Below are positions 5,582 through 7,181 of a DNA stretch of 7,181 bases, one piece after another. The first letter of the stretch is position 1. Every line of letters begins with the position of its first letter. The DNA lies in contig CABRID010000102.1 of the NCBI GenBank assembly GCA_902470895.1, positions 1 through 7,181 of the forward strand, read 5' to 3'. The translations under genes and the position numbers were made by a program. The notes below the pieces were generated by a model, which had not been told where the DNA came from, ran no database searches, and was given only the letters and a program-made list of their open reading frames with translations. Source of the stretch: an uncultured Collinsella sp. (GTDB lineage Bacteria; Actinomycetota; Coriobacteriia; Coriobacteriales; Coriobacteriaceae).

Positions 5582-5594
5582 GCATGTTACGTGC
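5582..5594 (+). promoter_or_regulatory. Small palindrome at the expected ppc transcription start
   Basis: GCATGT (5582-5587) and ACGTGC (5589-5594) pair around a single T with one T/G wobble. The site follows the -10 box by 7 bases, so it covers about +1 to +13. It is too tight to fold as an RNA hairpin at full length, so a protein-binding site is the likelier reading. It could also be chance. Confidence 0.3.
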
Positions 5595-5618
5595 ATAGAA
5601 GGAGGAATGGGAGGAAAC

Positions 5619-7181
5619 GTGGCTGAGAACCTAAGCAACCAGTCTGTACCCGAAGCCGCGGCGCGCGTCGCTGCCGTGGTCAACCGCCTCGTTAACCGAA
5701 TCGGCTCGAATGCCGAGTCCAGGGAGCGTCTCGCCGAGATCGAGATCCCCGAGGAGCTGCGCGACAATCTGGCGCTGTTCTTGCGCCTGGAGCGCCGTGT
5801 GCTTAGCGAGTATGATCCCGAGATCGCGGACCTGTTCGACAAGATTTTGACAGCCGAGATTGTGGTCAATGCCGGCAACCCCGGTACCTGCGCTGCCGAC
5901 GAAGCCGTCGACGAGCAGGGCGTGCCCACCGCCGACGAGCCCACTGCCGTGGCATTTCGTGAGGTCGTCGATTTGATCGACAGCCTGCCGCTCGATAAGC
6001 AGCAGGTCATTGTCCGCGCCTTTACGAGCTTTTTCCATCTGGCAAACCTGTCGGAGGAGAACTACCGTGTGGCGCAGCTGCGCGAGCGCGAGGCCGGTGC
6101 GTCGACCGATACCGAGGTCGATCCTGCCAACGAGCTTACCGTTGCCTATCACCAGCTGGTGAATGAGCTGGGTGTCGAGGGTGCCAACGAGCTGCTCGAC
6201 AAGCTCGAGTTCCACCCTGTCTTTACCGCACATCCCACCGAGGCCCGTCGTAAGGCCGTCGAGGGCAAGATCCGCCGTATCTCCAACCTGCTGGAGGAGC
6301 GTCCGCGTCTGGGCGGCTCCGACCTGGTGGAGAACGAGCGCCATATGCTGCAGGAGATCGACGCCCTGGTGCGTACGAGCCCCATCGCGCTCAAGAAGCC
6401 CACGCCGGTCGAGGAAGCCGATACCATCATCGACATCTTCGATAACACGCTGTTCGACGTTATCCCCGTTATCTATCGTCGTTTTGACGATTGGGTGCTG
6501 GGCGACAAGGCCGGTACTGTGCCGCCGCTGTGCCCGGCGTTCTTCCATCCCGGCAGCTGGATCGGTTCCGACCGCGACGGTAACCCCAACGTCACCGCCA
6601 AGGTGAGCCGTGAGGTCGCCGCCAAGTACTTTACGCACATGGTGCTCAAGCTCGAGGACAAGTGCCGCCACATCGGCCGCAACCTCACGCTCGAGGCTAC
6701 CTACAGCAAGCCGTCGGCCGAGCTCATTAACCTGTGGAACCATCAGGTCGAGATGAGCCCTCGGTACACGGCCCGCGCCGAGCTGATCTCCGAGCACGAG
6801 CCGCATCGCGCCGTCATGCTCGTCATGGCCGACCGTCTGAACGCCACCGTGCGCCGTATCACCGACACTATGTACCACAGCGCCGACGAGTTCCTGGATG
6901 ACCTGCGCGTCGTCCAGCGTTCGCTGGCCGCCTGCGGTGCCGTCCGTGCCGCCTACGGCCCGGTCCAGACCATCATCTGGCAAGTCGAGTCCTTCGGCTT
7001 CCATATGGTCGAGATGGAGTTCCGTCAGCACTCCGTGGTGCATGCCCGCGCCCTCAAGGATATCCACGAGAACGGTATCCATGGCGACCTGCAGCCCATG
7101 ACGCGCGAAGTCATCGATACCTTCCGTGCCATCGGCTCCATCCAAAAGCGCTACGGCAAGAAGATGGCGCACCGCTACATC
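5619..7181 (+). CDS. ppc: Phosphoenolpyruvate carboxylase, 3' end outside window
   Basis: This cytosolic enzyme joins bicarbonate to phosphoenolpyruvate, giving oxaloacetate and phosphate, and so refills the citric-acid-cycle intermediates used for aspartate-family amino acids and fermentation products. The 521 visible codons are roughly the first 55-60 % of a family that usually has about 880-930 residues. Diagnostic segments are FTAHPTEARR, with the catalytic His205, and GSWIGSDRDGNPNVTA (about 314-329), matching the family's GGDRDGNP block. Later catalytic and allosteric segments lie beyond the edge. The GTG start at 5619 follows GGGAGG with a 4-base gap. An in-frame ATG at 5607 (MGGN, then the same protein) lies only 1 base from a strong AAGGAGG (5599-5605) and is less likely. 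His205 is about 67 residues further in than in the E. coli enzyme, owing to extra, partly acidic N-terminal sequence (about 88-115 and 150-175). The family call is secure. Confidence 0.95.
   Translation, partial: MAENLSNQSVPEAAARVAAVVNRLVNRIGSNAESRERLAEIEIPEELRDNLALFLRLERRVLSEYDPEIADLFDKILTAEIVVNAGNPGTCAADEAVDEQGVPTADEPTAVAFREVVDLIDSLPLDKQQVIVRAFTSFFHLANLSEENYRVAQLREREAGASTDTEVDPANELTVAYHQLVNELGVEGANELLDKLEFHPVFTAHPTEARRKAVEGKIRRISNLLEERPRLGGSDLVENERHMLQEIDALVRTSPIALKKPTPVEEADTIIDIFDNTLFDVIPVIYRRFDDWVLGDKAGTVPPLCPAFFHPGSWIGSDRDGNPNVTAKVSREVAAKYFTHMVLKLEDKCRHIGRNLTLEATYSKPSAELINLWNHQVEMSPRYTARAELISEHEPHRAVMLVMADRLNATVRRITDTMYHSADEFLDDLRVVQRSLAACGAVRAAYGPVQTIIWQVESFGFHMVEMEFRQHSVVHARALKDIHENGIHGDLQPMTREVIDTFRAIGSIQKRYGKKMAHRYI

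Noticed and set aside
5371..5598. Short + frame between hisS and ppc as a gene
   Set aside because: It has no ribosome binding site at its TTG (5371) or ATG (5461), and it contains the hairpin and the ppc -10 box. The repeated Q-C-R-K-Y-F is reported as a finding, but the frame is not called as a gene.
5607..5618. ATG at 5607 as the ppc start
   Set aside because: It lies only 1 base from AAGGAGG. GTG 5619 has its own GGGAGG. It remains possible and would add only four residues.
5631..7172. A 513-residue open frame on the - strand across ppc
   Set aside because: The + strand is unmistakably PEP carboxylase. The long antisense frame follows from its GC-rich codon use and shows no recognisable domain.

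Overview
The window is GC-rich, gene-dense bacterial DNA with every gene on the + strand. Strong G/C preference at third codon positions, TATAAT -10 boxes, GGAGG-type ribosome binding sites and the protein sequences suggest a Gram-positive actinobacterium of the class Coriobacteriia, most like Collinsella. That assignment rests on recognition and was not tested by a search. There is no mobile element, CRISPR array, tRNA or rRNA.

Layout: (1) 1-902, the 3' end of a DMT/EamA-family membrane transporter whose start lies before the window, closed by a clear intrinsic terminator (915-939). (2) 1018-2316, an M20-family metallo-amidohydrolase, followed after 123 bases by (3) 2440-3744, a 12-helix MFS transporter of the OxlT/OFA type. 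These two could be an import-and-hydrolyse pair for an N-acylated or otherwise conjugated amino acid; the substrate is not visible. (4) 3745-4047, a gap of about 300 bases holding three long tandem stem-loops, the last followed by a T-rich tract, and then a TATAAT box. (5) 4048-5361, histidyl-tRNA synthetase (hisS). (6) 5362-5618, a gap with a terminator-like hairpin, repeated AAATACTTT-type motifs, a second TATAAT box and a small palindrome at the expected transcription start. (7) 5619 to the window end, the first 521 codons of phosphoenolpyruvate carboxylase (ppc), cut off by the window edge.

The genes are ordinary housekeeping and transport functions. hisS and ppc each seem to have their own promoter; M20 and MFS may be co-transcribed across a weak hairpin. 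The least explained sequence is non-coding: the triple hairpin array after the MFS gene, the two-stage hairpin with direct repeats between M20 and MFS, and the repeated motif in front of ppc. I did not find a clearly new multi-gene system.
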